64,000 nt of DNA from Streptomyces sp. NBC_00102 (GTDB taxonomy: Bacteria; Actinomycetota; Actinomycetes; Streptomycetales; Streptomycetaceae). The translations under genes were made by a program, and so were the position numbers. Where the stretch lies: positions 2,232,001 through 2,296,000 of the forward strand of contig NZ_JAPEMC010000001.1 in assembly GCF_026343115.1 (NCBI RefSeq), read 5' to 3'. The notes under the pieces were generated by a model. That model was given only the letters and a program-made list of their open reading frames with translations. It was not told the origin of the DNA and searched no databases. This document shows positions 7,898 through 16,279 of this stretch, in pieces; position 1 is the stretch's first letter, and every line of letters starts with the position of its first letter.

Positions 7898-9208
7898 ATG
7901 TCCAGGGTCGCCCGTAGTGACCAGGCCGGACCGGACCCCGGCCCCCACGAGCCCGGCCCCCGCGAGCCCGGCTCCCACGCGCCCGGCCGGGGCTCCGGCC
8001 TCCGCAGGCGTGCCCTGCTGCCCGCCCTCGTGACCGGTACCGCCGTGCTCGCCGCGGCGCTCGCCCTCGGTACGGCGCGGTTCACCGACCCCCGTGACAC
8101 CGACGTGCGGGCGTCCGGCGAGCACCCCTCGGGGCGGGAGTCCGCCGGAGCGGGCGGCCGGTGGGTCGCCACCTGGACCGCGGCGCCGGTACGCGCCGCC
8201 CCGGCCGGCACCTACGCTCCGGCGGGCACGACCGTACGCAACACCGTGCACACCAGCACCGGCGGTTACGCGGCGCGCATCACCCTCTCGAACCTCTTCG
8301 GCACCGGCGCGCTGGTGGTCGACCGGGCGCGGGTGGGCTCCCACGCGGTGACGTTCGACGGCGCGAGCAGGGTCACCGTCCCGGCGGGCGGGCAGGTCGT
8401 GAGCGACTCCGTCCGTACGAGGATCGCGGCCGACTCGGACCTCGTGGTGTCCTTCCGTACGCCCGTGACCGGCGGGCACATCACCCAGCACCCCGCCTCG
8501 TTCCAGACCTCGTACCTGGTCGACGCCCGCACCACCCGGCCCATCGACGAGTGGCGCTACCTGACGGCCGTGGACGTCTTCAGCACGGCCGCCTCGGGCA
8601 CCGTCGTGACGTTCGGCGACTCGCTCACGGCGGGCAGCGGCTCCACCCCCGATGCCGACAGACGCTGGCCGGACCTGCTCTCCGACCGCCTGAAGGGCAG
8701 CTGGGGCGTGGCGAACGAGGGCATCTCGGGGAACCGGCTGCTGTCGGACGGCCGGGGCGGCATCGCGGGCGTCACCCGCTTCGAGCGGGACGCGCTGGGC
8801 GTCACGGGAGTGCGTACCGTGATCGTCGCGCTCGGCATCAACGACGCCCAGACCGCCGCCTGGCACTTGGACCCGCAGCGGGTGGTGGACGCCCTGCGCC
8901 GGCTCACCGACCAGGCCCACGCCCGGGGGCTGCGGGTGATCGGGGTGACCCTGACCCCGTTCGAAGGCATCGCGAACTTCACGCCGTCCCGCGAGGCCAT
9001 CCGGCAGGAGGTCAACGAACAGATCCGGGCCGGCGGGGTGTTCGACGCGTACGTGGACTTCGACGAGGTGGTCCGCGACCCGGCCGCACCGCGACGCATC
9101 CGGGCGGACTACGACAGCGGCGACCATCTGCACTTCAACGACCGGGGCTACCAGGCCCTCGCCGACAGCATCGACCCCGGCCTGCTGTCCGGCGGCCCGA
9201 AGCGCTGA
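7898..9208 (+). CDS. Secreted SGNH/GDSL hydrolase
   Basis: 436 residues; GAGGAG at 7881-7886 precedes the ATG. A hydrophobic segment at about residues 40-60 after an Arg-rich stretch is a signal or anchor. Block I is FGDSLTAGSG with nucleophile Ser242, block II contains EGISGNRLL with the oxyanion Gly/Asn, block III is GINDAQ, and block V is DHLHFND with Asp409 and His412. The N-terminal 180 residues, WVATWTAAP onward, form the beta-sandwich-like domain that precedes this type of SGNH esterase in actinobacteria. It probably deacylates an extracellular ester or lipid, but the substrate is unknown. It is monocistronic. Confidence 0.88.
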   Translation: MSRVARSDQAGPDPGPHEPGPREPGSHAPGRGSGLRRRALLPALVTGTAVLAAALALGTARFTDPRDTDVRASGEHPSGRESAGAGGRWVATWTAAPVRAAPAGTYAPAGTTVRNTVHTSTGGYAARITLSNLFGTGALVVDRARVGSHAVTFDGASRVTVPAGGQVVSDSVRTRIAADSDLVVSFRTPVTGGHITQHPASFQTSYLVDARTTRPIDEWRYLTAVDVFSTAASGTVVTFGDSLTAGSGSTPDADRRWPDLLSDRLKGSWGVANEGISGNRLLSDGRGGIAGVTRFERDALGVTGVRTVIVALGINDAQTAAWHLDPQRVVDALRRLTDQAHARGLRVIGVTLTPFEGIANFTPSREAIRQEVNEQIRAGGVFDAYVDFDEVVRDPAAPRRIRADYDSGDHLHFNDRGYQALADSIDPGLLSGGPKR

Positions 9209-9239
9209 AGGCTTCAAGGCTTCAAGGCTTCAAGGCTTC
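9208..9239. repeat. Eight-base tandem repeat AAGGCTTC x4
   Basis: Four perfect units begin at the last base of the SGNH stop codon. The unit is nearly self-complementary (AAGGCTT), so the run can also fold back. Confidence 0.92.
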
Positions 9240-9328
9240 AGCGTCGCTTGCGGCCGGCGGACCGTACCCGGCGCGTACCCGGCCCGGCGCGGCCCTGCGC
9301 ACCGGGCCCGGCGGCCGGCCCACCGGCC

Positions 9329-10033
9329 TCAGCGCAGCCCCTTGCCGCCGCCCGGTCCCCGCGACTCCCCCGGCCCGCCCACCGCCTTCGCCCTGGCTTC
9401 CGCTTCGGCTTCCTTGCGGCGGCGGCGTTCCGCCTTGCTCCACCTGCGCTCCACGCCGACACCGCCCATCAGGGCGAAGCCGGTGACGGTCACCCTCGGC
9501 GCGTCCGGGGCGGGTTCGCCCTCGTCCTTGGCCCGCTCGTCGAACCCGCCCATGAATCCGGTTCCGTTGACCCGCACATGAACGTCCGGCGGCACGGTGA
9601 CACCCATACCGCCCATGATCGCGACGCAGCGGATCGTCACCTCGCGCTCCGCGAAACGGGCCTCGCGCAGATCGACGACCCCGCCGCCCCACATCACGAA
9701 CGAGGTGAACGTCCGGCCCACGGTCCATCGCCCCTTGCGGCTGAAGCCGCCCCAGAACGCGAACCCGCCCTTCGACGTCGGCTCTCCCCCGATCCGCTCC
9801 GACCACGCGGTCACCGCGGCCCCGCCCACGTCCGGCAACTGCTCCCCGGAAAGCGGCAGATCACGGACGAGCGGGGTCAACTCTCCCCGCGTGCGCGCCG
9901 CGTAGGCCGATTCGAGCCGTTGCTCGAACTCACCCATGTCCAGGCGGCCTTCGGCCATGGCGTCCCGCAGGATCTCGGCGATCCGTTCCCGTTCCGCGTC
10001 GGAGGCGCGCATGTCGGGGAGTTCACTCGTCAT
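9329..10033 (-). CDS. DUF1707 domain protein with cell-wall-active-like region
   Basis: 234 residues from MTSELPDMRASD. Residues 5-60 are a clear DUF1707 domain (MRASDAERERIAEILRDAM, GRLDMGEFEQRLESAYAA, TRGELTPLVRDLP). The rest is a beta-strand-rich region with repeated IMGGMGV, FMGGF and LMGGVGV motifs as in LiaF-like cell-wall-active antibiotic response proteins, followed by a basic tail (RRWSKAERRRRKEAE). No membrane helix is evident. DUF1707 proteins are common in Streptomyces and are thought to take part in envelope or stress signalling, but their role is not established. It stands alone, transcribed in the same direction as the ABC exporter genes upstream. Confidence 0.82.
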   Translation of the reverse strand: MTSELPDMRASDAERERIAEILRDAMAEGRLDMGEFEQRLESAYAARTRGELTPLVRDLPLSGEQLPDVGGAAVTAWSERIGGEPTSKGGFAFWGGFSRKGRWTVGRTFTSFVMWGGGVVDLREARFAEREVTIRCVAIMGGMGVTVPPDVHVRVNGTGFMGGFDERAKDEGEPAPDAPRVTVTGFALMGGVGVERRWSKAERRRRKEAEAEARAKAVGGPGESRGPGGGKGLR

Positions 10034-10081
10034 GGCGCCCACCCTATGCACCACGCGCACCCACGGACCAGAGCCCCCGGG

Positions 10082-11257
10082 TCACGCCGCGGGGTGCGAA
10101 CCCGCCGCGTACATCCGGGCGATCACGTCCTCGATGTCCGGCTCCCGCACCGAGAGGTCCTTCAGCGGGTACTCCGCCGCGATCCGCGCCACCAGCGGGG
10201 CCACGGAGGCGCCCGCCGGAAGCGCCAGCCACTGGCGCGGCCCCTCCGTCCTGAGCACCCGCGCCCGCAACGGCCCCTCCGACTCCACCGCGATCGGCGG
10301 GAGTTCGCGTTCCAGGTCCACCATCAGCACGCGCTCGCCCTCCCCCGCCTCGTGCAGCCCGGCGAGCGCGCCGTCGTACATCAGCCGGCCGTGGTCGATC
10401 ACCATCACCCGGCGGCACAACTGCTCGATGTCGGTGAGGTCGTGGGTGGTGAGCAGCACGGTGGTGGACCGCTCCTCGTTGAGGTCCTTGAGGAACTGCC
10501 GCACCTTGGTCTTGGAGATGATGTCGAGCCCGATCGTCGGCTCGTCCAGGTACAGCACCTCCGGATCGTGCAGCAGTGCCGCCGCGATGTCGCCGCGCAT
10601 CCGCTGCCCGAGGGAGAGCTGCCGCACCGGCTTGTCCAACAGGTCTCCCAGATCGAGAAGTTCGACGCACCGATCGAGATTCTCCCGGTAACGCGCCTCC
10701 GGGATGCGGTACATGCGGTGCATCAGCCGGTACGAGTCCTTCAACGGCAGGTCCCACCACAGCGTGGTGCGTTGCCCGAACACCACCCCGATGCGGTGCG
10801 CCAGCCGGGTGCGGTCCCGTGACGGGTCGACGCCCGCGACCCGCAACCGGCCCCCGCTCGGGGTCAGGATGCCCGTCAGCATCTTGATCGTCGTCGACTT
10901 GCCCGCGCCGTTCGGGCCGATGTACCCGACCATCTCGCCGCGCGCCACCCGGAAGCTGATCCCGTCCACCGCGCGCACCTCGCGGCGCTCGCGCCGCAGG
11001 AAGCCCGTCCTGCTGCGCACCTGGAAGACCTTCTCCACCCCGTCCAGCTCGATGAACGAATCGTCGGGCCCCGGGGGCCGTACGTCCCTGGCCACCGCCG
11101 CCCCCACACTCGTCCTCACCGTCGGCCCCACCGCCGTCACCGCCGCCCCCACACTCGTCCTCACCGTCGGCCCCACCGCCGTCACCGCCGCTGCCACACC
11201 CGTGTCCGTGTTCCGCTCCATGCCCGTGTCCGCTCCCGTCCCCACGCCCGAACCCAT
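10082..11257 (-). CDS. ABC transporter ATP-binding protein (COG4586-like exporter)
   Basis: 391 residues from the first usable ATG after the permease stop (the next ATG, 11221, is possible). Walker A is GPNGAGKST, the signature is LSLGQRMRGD, Walker B is EVLYLDEPTIGLD and the switch histidine is in TTHDLTD. The C-terminal domain of about 90 residues is typical of exporters with two ABC-2 (DUF990-type) permeases. An N-terminal extension of roughly 55 residues contains two copies of a 15-residue unit. It is the last gene of a three-gene operon, 20 bases after the upstream permease. Substrate unknown; related systems have been linked to export of toxic cations. Confidence 0.9.
   Translation of the reverse strand: MGSGVGTGADTGMERNTDTGVAAAVTAVGPTVRTSVGAAVTAVGPTVRTSVGAAVARDVRPPGPDDSFIELDGVEKVFQVRSRTGFLRRERREVRAVDGISFRVARGEMVGYIGPNGAGKSTTIKMLTGILTPSGGRLRVAGVDPSRDRTRLAHRIGVVFGQRTTLWWDLPLKDSYRLMHRMYRIPEARYRENLDRCVELLDLGDLLDKPVRQLSLGQRMRGDIAAALLHDPEVLYLDEPTIGLDIISKTKVRQFLKDLNEERSTTVLLTTHDLTDIEQLCRRVMVIDHGRLMYDGALAGLHEAGEGERVLMVDLERELPPIAVESEGPLRARVLRTEGPRQWLALPAGASVAPLVARIAAEYPLKDLSVREPDIEDVIARMYAAGSHPAA
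11093..11182. repeat. 45-bp direct repeat inside the ABC ATPase gene
   Basis: Two adjacent, identical 45-base units (11093-11137 and 11138-11182) encode a repeated 15-residue segment with TAVGPTVRTSVGAAV at the protein N-terminus, before the conserved ATPase core. A third copy starts and then diverges. Confidence 0.9.
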
Positions 11258-11277
11258 CCCCGCAACCCCGTTCCCGG

Positions 11278-12222
11278 TCAACTTCCCGTACTCCGGTACG
11301 CCCGCAGCCCCGCACGCCACGCCAGCCCGGCGAGCAGCCCGCACCCGGCCGCCACCAGCGGCGAGAGGAAAGCCACCCACTCCGGCAGCGCCACCGGGTA
11401 CTCCCGCCCCAGCACGTACAGCGCGGGCAGCCAGCTGACGAAGGCCAGCGGCACGACGAACGTCACCCCGCGCACCAGCTCGCGGGCGAAGACCGAGGGC
11501 GGGTACTGCAACAGGGTCTGGCCGCCGTACGTGAAGGAGTTCTGCACCTGTGCCGCGTCCTGGGCGAAGAACTGGACGACCGACCCACCGACGTAGACCG
11601 CCCCGAAGAACGCCCCGCCGCTCACCACCGCCAGCGGCACCAGCAGCACCTTCAGCGGGGTCCAGTCGATGTCGAGGACCACCAGGGCGTACCCCAGCAC
11701 CATCAGCCCCTGGATGATCCGCCCCACCCGGCGCAGCGCGAACCGGTCGGCCGCCACCTGCACCAGCACCGGCACCGGGCGCACCAGCAGCGTGTCGAAG
11801 GTGCCGTCCCGCACCCGCTCACCGATCCGGTCCAGGGACCCCAGCAGCAGGTCGGCCAGCCCGAACGCGGTCGCCGCCATCCCGTACAGCAGGGCGGTCT
11901 CCGGCAGGGAGTAGCCGCCCAGGGCGTCGACGTGGCCGAACATCAGCATGATGGTGACGAAGTCGAAGACCGTCGCGAGGAAGTTGCCGAGTGTCGTCAT
12001 GGCGAACGACGCCCGGTACGCCATCGTCGAGCGGATCCACATCCCCGCGATGAGCCGGTAGGCGCGGACCCCCTCCACCAGCGGCGACCGCTCGCCGGGA
12101 CCTGGCCGGGCCCAGGCGCCGGACCCGGACCCCCGTCCCGTACGCGCGTCACCGTCCGTACCGCTGCCGCCGCCGTCACCGCCCGCGCCTCCGCCGCCCG
12201 GGACGAGCACCGTGTCAGCCAC
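11278..12222 (-). CDS. ABC-2 type permease subunit (COG3694-like)
   Basis: 314 residues from a GTG that overlaps the end of the upstream permease by 8 bases. After a 45-residue Gly-rich tail come about six membrane segments, including TLGNFLATVFDFVTIMLMF, TALLYGMAATAFGLADLLLG and LPEWVAFLSPLVAAGCGLLA. The DGTFDTLLVRPVPVLVQ loop after the second helix is a hallmark of this ABC-2 family. It pairs with the following permease and the ATPase to form one exporter in the cytoplasmic membrane. Confidence 0.9.
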   Translation of the reverse strand: MADTVLVPGGGGAGGDGGGSGTDGDARTGRGSGSGAWARPGPGERSPLVEGVRAYRLIAGMWIRSTMAYRASFAMTTLGNFLATVFDFVTIMLMFGHVDALGGYSLPETALLYGMAATAFGLADLLLGSLDRIGERVRDGTFDTLLVRPVPVLVQVAADRFALRRVGRIIQGLMVLGYALVVLDIDWTPLKVLLVPLAVVSGGAFFGAVYVGGSVVQFFAQDAAQVQNSFTYGGQTLLQYPPSVFARELVRGVTFVVPLAFVSWLPALYVLGREYPVALPEWVAFLSPLVAAGCGLLAGLAWRAGLRAYRSTGS

Positions 12223-13015
12223 CCTGCACCACCACTCTCCTCGTCGCGACGGACTGGAGCACCCGGCCCGTCGACAGCAGCACCAGCGCCCAGCCCGCCT
12301 GGAAGGCGAGCGCCCCCACCAGGTCCCACCCGGTCCGCTCGCCGAGGAACACGTCGGCGGGCACCTGGAGGAACGCCGACCACGGCAGGGCCCGCGCCAC
12401 CTCGCCCAGCAGCCCCGGGAACAGATTCAGCGGCAGCAGCAGCCCCGAGAAGAACAGCCCCGTCAGAAAGCTGATCTGGAGCACCCCCGCCCCGTCCATC
12501 AGCCAGAACGCGGCCAGCGCGACGAGGAAGCGGACGGCGAAGCTGACCACCACCCCGAGCGCCAGCGACACCAGGAACGCCAGCCACGTCCAGGGCGAGA
12601 CGGGCAGCGCCAGGTCGAAGGCGAACGCACCGATCGTCATCGGTACGACGCCGCGCCCCAGGAAGTTGAAGGCGGCCCGGCCCAGGTCCCCGGCCAGATA
12701 CCAGCACTGGAGGTCGGCGGGCCGGTAGAGGTCGATCGCGATGTCGCCGGTGCGGATGCGCTCCATCAGCTCGTTCTCGAATCCGCCGCCCATCAGTGAA
12801 CACGTCATCAGCAGCGCCTGTCCCAGCCAGACGTAGGTCAGCGCCTGCGCGGTGTCGTACCCTCCGAGGTCCGGCCGCTCCGCCCAGAGCGCGGTGTAGG
12901 TGTACGCGATGATGAAGCCGAAGACGGTGTTGGTGAAGATCCCCGCCATCGTCGCCATCCGGTACGTGGCATGCCGGCGGAACCCGCCCGCCGCCACCAC
13001 GGCATAAACCCGCAC
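12215..13015 (-). CDS. ABC-2 type permease subunit (COG4587-like)
   Basis: 266 residues from a GTG preceded by GGAGGGGAG. About six membrane helices are visible, with the family loop RTGDIAIDLYRPADLQ matching the one in its partner. It is the first gene of the exporter operon (permease, permease, ATPase), with short overlaps between the genes that imply coordinated translation. The region upstream contains the divergent start of the penicillin-binding protein gene, so both promoters lie between 13016 and 13205. Confidence 0.9.
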   Translation of the reverse strand: MRVYAVVAAGGFRRHATYRMATMAGIFTNTVFGFIIAYTYTALWAERPDLGGYDTAQALTYVWLGQALLMTCSLMGGGFENELMERIRTGDIAIDLYRPADLQCWYLAGDLGRAAFNFLGRGVVPMTIGAFAFDLALPVSPWTWLAFLVSLALGVVVSFAVRFLVALAAFWLMDGAGVLQISFLTGLFFSGLLLPLNLFPGLLGEVARALPWSAFLQVPADVFLGERTGWDLVGALAFQAGWALVLLSTGRVLQSVATRRVVVQGG

Positions 13016-13205
13016 GTCTCTCCCCTCCCGGCGCCAAAGCGGCCGACAGTAACCCAGGTTTGCGGCGCCCGGCGACCTCTTTTCCGGGGGCGCGCGCGGC
13101 ATTCCGCAGGGCGTACCGGGGCGCAACCAGGTGCGTTCCGAGGGTTATCGGTGCGAAAGGGGCAGTATGAGAGGACTGTCCCGCGGCCGAGGAGTCTTCA
13201 CCGAC

Positions 13206-15722
13206 ATGAGCGACGAGCCAGAGCGCTGGGCCCCCCGGGACTCCTCGGGGGAACCTGCCGGACACGAGGACGCCGCGCCCGCCGGGGAGGAGCACCCGCA
13301 CGGGACACCGGACGGCAAGACCGCGAAGAAGCGCCCGAAACGCCCCCGGCGCAAGGGATGGCGCCGCCTCGTACCGACCTGGCGCATGGTCCTCGGGGCC
13401 GTACTGCTGATCGCCGTGCTTCTCGTGGGCGGCTTCATCGCCGGGTACCAGCTCGTCGACATCCCCGCCGCGAACTCCAGCGCCACCGCCCAGAGCAACG
13501 TCTACCTCTACCGCGACGGGGCGGTCATCGCCCGCGACGGCGAGGTCAACCGGGAGAACGTCCAGCTCGCCCAGGTCCCCGTGGACGTGCGGCACGCCGT
13601 GCTCGCCGCGGAGGACCGCAACTTCTACTCCGAGCGCGCCGTCGACATCGGCGCCATGCTCCGCGCCGCCTGGAACACCGTCACCGGCAAGGGCAGACAG
13701 GGCGGTTCGACCATCACCCAGCAGTACGTCAAGAACTACTACCTCGGCCAGGAGCAGACGGTCGTCCGCAAGGCCAAGGAGTTCTTCATCGCGATCAAGC
13801 TGGACCGCGAGCAGACCAAGGACCAGATCTTCGAGGGGTACCTCAACACCAGCTACTTCGGCCGCAACGCCTACGGCATCCAGGCCGCGGCCCAGGCGTA
13901 CTACGGCAAGGACGTCACCGACGTGGACGTCGCCGAGGGCGCGTACCTCGCCTCGCTCCTCAACGCCCCCAGCGCGTACGACGTCGTCGCCCACCCGGAG
14001 AACAAGCCGGCCGTCCTCGCCCGCTGGAACTACGTACTCGACGGCATGGCCAAGGAGGAGTGGCTCGGGGTGTCCGCGCGCGCCGCGCTCACCTTCCCGC
14101 CGCCGGACGAGGCGAAGACGTCCACCGGCCTCTCGGGGCAGCGCGGTTACGTCGTCGACGCGGTGAAGGACTACCTCACCGGCCACGGGATCGTCGACGA
14201 GGAGACCCTCGCGACCGGCGGGTACCGGATCACCACCACCCTGGAGAAGGAGAAGCAGGACGCCTTCGTGGACGCCGTCGAGGAGAACGTGACCTCCCGC
14301 ACCGACGACGGCAACAAGGCCGACCGCAACGTCCGCGTCGGCGGCGCCTCCATCGACCCCGCCACCGGCGAGGTCGTCGCCCTGTACGGCGGCATCGACT
14401 ACACCCGCCAGTACGTCAACAACGCCACCCGCCGCGACTACCAGGTCGGCTCCACCTTCAAACCGTTCGTCTTCACCGCCGCCGTCGCCAACGACTCCAC
14501 CACCCAGGACGGCCGCCGCATCACCCCGAACACCCGCTACGACGGCACCAACAAGCGTCCTGTACAAGGGAGTCGGGGCGACACCGGGTACGCCCCCGCC
14601 AACGAGGACGACCTCAGCTACGGCGACATCACCGTCCGCGCGGCCACCGACAAGTCCGTCAACGCGGTGTACGCGCAGATGGCCGAGGACGTCGGGCCCG
14701 AGAAGGTCAAGGAGGCGGCGGTCGACCTCGGCATCCCCGAGAACACCCCCGACCTGACCGCCTCCCCGTCCATCGCGCTCGGCCCGGCCACCGCCAGTGT
14801 GCTCGACATGACCGAGGCGTACGCGACCCTCGCCAACCACGGGCGCCGTGGCACGTACACCCTCGTGGAGAAGGTCACCAAGGACGGCCGGACCGTCTCG
14901 CTGCCCGGCACCACCACCCGGCAGGCCGTCAGCAGACAGGCCGCCGACACCACCACCGCGATCCTGCGGAGCGTCGTCGAGGGCGGCACCGGAACCGCCG
15001 CCCGGGCCGCGGGCCGCCCGGCCGCCGGGAAGACCGGCACCGCCGAGGAGGACAAGGCCGCCTGGTTCGCCGGCTACACCCCGGACCTCGCGACCGTCGT
15101 CGCCGTCATGGGCCAGGACCCGGACACCGGGACGCAGGAGTCCTTGTACGGAGCCCTCGGCCAGTCCCGCGTCAACGGCGGCGGCGCCCCGGCCGAGACC
15201 TGGGCCGACTACACCGCCGCCGCCCTCGAAGGCTCCGAGGTGCAGGAGTTCGACCTGGATCTCGCGGAGGGCAGCGAGGAACCTCAGGAACCCGAGGACC
15301 CCACCGGCGAGGAGACGTCGCCCAACGACCCCGACTCCCCCTCGGACACCCCGAGCGGCGAGATCCCCACCACCCCCGCGGGCACGGCCCCGGCCACCCC
15401 CGGCCCGACCGACACCGGCGCGGGCGGCACCACCGGAACGGGCCCCACCGGCGGCAACGCCGCGAACGGCGGCACCGGAACCGGCGGCGGCACTGGAACC
15501 GGCGGCGGCACCGGAGACAACGGGGACGGGGGCACCGCGAACGGCGGCACCGCCGGCGACGGCGGCGCGAACGGCGGCAGCACCGACGCGGGCACCACCG
15601 GGGACGACGGAGAACCCGGCCCCACCGGGAACAACGGCACCGGCGGCCCCCGGGACGGCGGCTTCGTCGGCGGCGCCCGGGGCCCGGACCGGGGCCCGGA
15701 GTTCCGCTACCCCTGGCGGTGA
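13206..15722 (+). CDS. Class A penicillin-binding protein (transglycosylase/transpeptidase)
   Basis: 838 residues from MSDEPERW; an in-frame ATG at 13167 with AAAGGGG is a possible earlier start. A basic cytoplasmic tail leads to one membrane helix (VLGAVLLIAVLLVGGFIAG). The GT51 domain has the catalytic Glu136 in AAEDRNFYS, GGSTITQQ and KLDREQTKDQIFEGYLN. The transpeptidase has Ser416 of STFK, the SVN triad element and KTGT at Lys609. It polymerises and cross-links lipid II on the outer face of the membrane. The last 160 residues are an acidic, then Gly/Thr/Asn-rich unstructured tail, common in Streptomyces PBPs, ending RYPWR. Monocistronic. Confidence 0.95.
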   Translation: MSDEPERWAPRDSSGEPAGHEDAAPAGEEHPHGTPDGKTAKKRPKRPRRKGWRRLVPTWRMVLGAVLLIAVLLVGGFIAGYQLVDIPAANSSATAQSNVYLYRDGAVIARDGEVNRENVQLAQVPVDVRHAVLAAEDRNFYSERAVDIGAMLRAAWNTVTGKGRQGGSTITQQYVKNYYLGQEQTVVRKAKEFFIAIKLDREQTKDQIFEGYLNTSYFGRNAYGIQAAAQAYYGKDVTDVDVAEGAYLASLLNAPSAYDVVAHPENKPAVLARWNYVLDGMAKEEWLGVSARAALTFPPPDEAKTSTGLSGQRGYVVDAVKDYLTGHGIVDEETLATGGYRITTTLEKEKQDAFVDAVEENVTSRTDDGNKADRNVRVGGASIDPATGEVVALYGGIDYTRQYVNNATRRDYQVGSTFKPFVFTAAVANDSTTQDGRRITPNTRYDGTNKRPVQGSRGDTGYAPANEDDLSYGDITVRAATDKSVNAVYAQMAEDVGPEKVKEAAVDLGIPENTPDLTASPSIALGPATASVLDMTEAYATLANHGRRGTYTLVEKVTKDGRTVSLPGTTTRQAVSRQAADTTTAILRSVVEGGTGTAARAAGRPAAGKTGTAEEDKAAWFAGYTPDLATVVAVMGQDPDTGTQESLYGALGQSRVNGGGAPAETWADYTAAALEGSEVQEFDLDLAEGSEEPQEPEDPTGEETSPNDPDSPSDTPSGEIPTTPAGTAPATPGPTDTGAGGTTGTGPTGGNAANGGTGTGGGTGTGGGTGDNGDGGTANGGTAGDGGANGGSTDAGTTGDDGEPGPTGNNGTGGPRDGGFVGGARGPDRGPEFRYPWR

Positions 15723-15759
15723 GACCCCGGGGCGGACCACCCCGCAGACCGGAGGCGGC

Positions 15760-16080
15760 TCAGTGCCCCGAGGTCGCCTTCAGCCCCACCACGGAGACCA
15801 GCAGCAGACAGACGAAGAAGATCCGGGCGGCGGTCACCGGCTCGTGCAGCACCACCATCCCCAGCACCGCCGCACCGGCGGCCCCGATCCCCACCCAGAC
15901 GCCGTACGCCGTACCGATCGGCAACGACTTCGCCGCCTGCGCGAGCAGCAGCATGCTGGCCACGATCCCGAGGACGGTGAACACGCTCGGCCACAGCCGG
16001 GTGAACCCCTCCGCGTACTTCATACCGATCGACCAGCCCACTTCGAGCAGACCGGCGATGATCAAGAGAACCCAGGCCAC
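15760..16080 (-). CDS. gdx: SMR-family guanidinium exporter, Gdx/SugE type
   Basis: 106 residues from a GTG with GGAGG 8 bases upstream; earlier starts would run through the riboswitch. Four membrane helices span the protein, with the essential Glu13 in IAGLLEVGWSIGMKY. The segments SLPIGTAYGVWVGIGAAGAA and GMVVLHEP identify the SugE/Gdx branch rather than EmrE. Gdx proteins form dual-topology dimers that exchange guanidinium for protons. A single gene fits that dual-topology architecture. It lies 41 bases downstream of a sequence matching the guanidine-III aptamer, which strongly supports this substrate. Confidence 0.92.
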   Translation of the reverse strand: MAWVLLIIAGLLEVGWSIGMKYAEGFTRLWPSVFTVLGIVASMLLLAQAAKSLPIGTAYGVWVGIGAAGAAVLGMVVLHEPVTAARIFFVCLLLVSVVGLKATSGH

Positions 16081-16121
16081 GACGGCCACCTCCGACGACG
16101 ACACGCGGAACAACACGGACT

Positions 16122-16161
16122 GCGTCGTCTTTACAAGCCCGGTACGGCGCGTCTCGTCGGG
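16122..16161 (-). promoter_or_regulatory. Candidate guanidine-III (ykkC-III) riboswitch
   Basis: On the minus strand, a 40-base element reads CCCG, then the conserved ACGAG, then GCGCCGT, AC, CGGG, a short linker and AAGACGACGC. CCCG pairs with CGGG (P1), and GCGCCGU pairs with ACGACGC with one C-A mismatch (P2), giving the H-type pseudoknot of the class. From memory the Thermobifida fusca aptamer has the same order and spacing with a perfect P2. It lies in the leader of a Gdx exporter gene. The ribosome site GGAGG is about 30 bases downstream, so control through ribosome access is likely but the switching strand is not clear. Confidence 0.8.
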
Positions 16162-16184
16162 TGATCCCACCGTAGCAACAAACG

Positions 16185-16222
16185 CGGTGGGGCCCGGTGA
16201 CCGCGGTCACCGGGCCCCACCG
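16185..16222. terminator. Perfect 38-bp palindrome, terminator of the GroES-like gene
   Basis: Positions 16185-16202 and 16205-16222 are exact complements with only GC between them. It lies 45 bases after the stop of the GroES-like gene and 24 bases before the riboswitch, so it separates the two transcripts. Confidence 0.75.
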
Positions 16223-16231
16223 GAGCAAGCG

Positions 16232-16279
16232 GGCCGGGGGCTACGGATACAGCCCGCAGGCCGGGGGCTACAGATACAG
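16232..16279. repeat. 21-base direct repeat spanning a stop codon
   Basis: Copies at 16232-16252 and 16259-16279 differ at one base. The second copy contains the TAG stop (16268-16270) of the GroES-like gene, so the event duplicated the end of the gene just beyond its stop. Confidence 0.85.

Noticed and set aside
11997..15740. Minus-strand open frame of 1247 codons across the penicillin-binding protein gene
   Set aside because: It is a GC-rich shadow of the PBP and permease genes; the product is Gly/Val/Arg-rich without any motif, while both real genes carry complete catalytic motifs.
16081..16170. An earlier start of the SMR gene (giving 136 residues)
   Set aside because: It would add 30 residues that are not part of the SMR fold and would translate the riboswitch; the 106-residue form has the family length and a good ribosome site.
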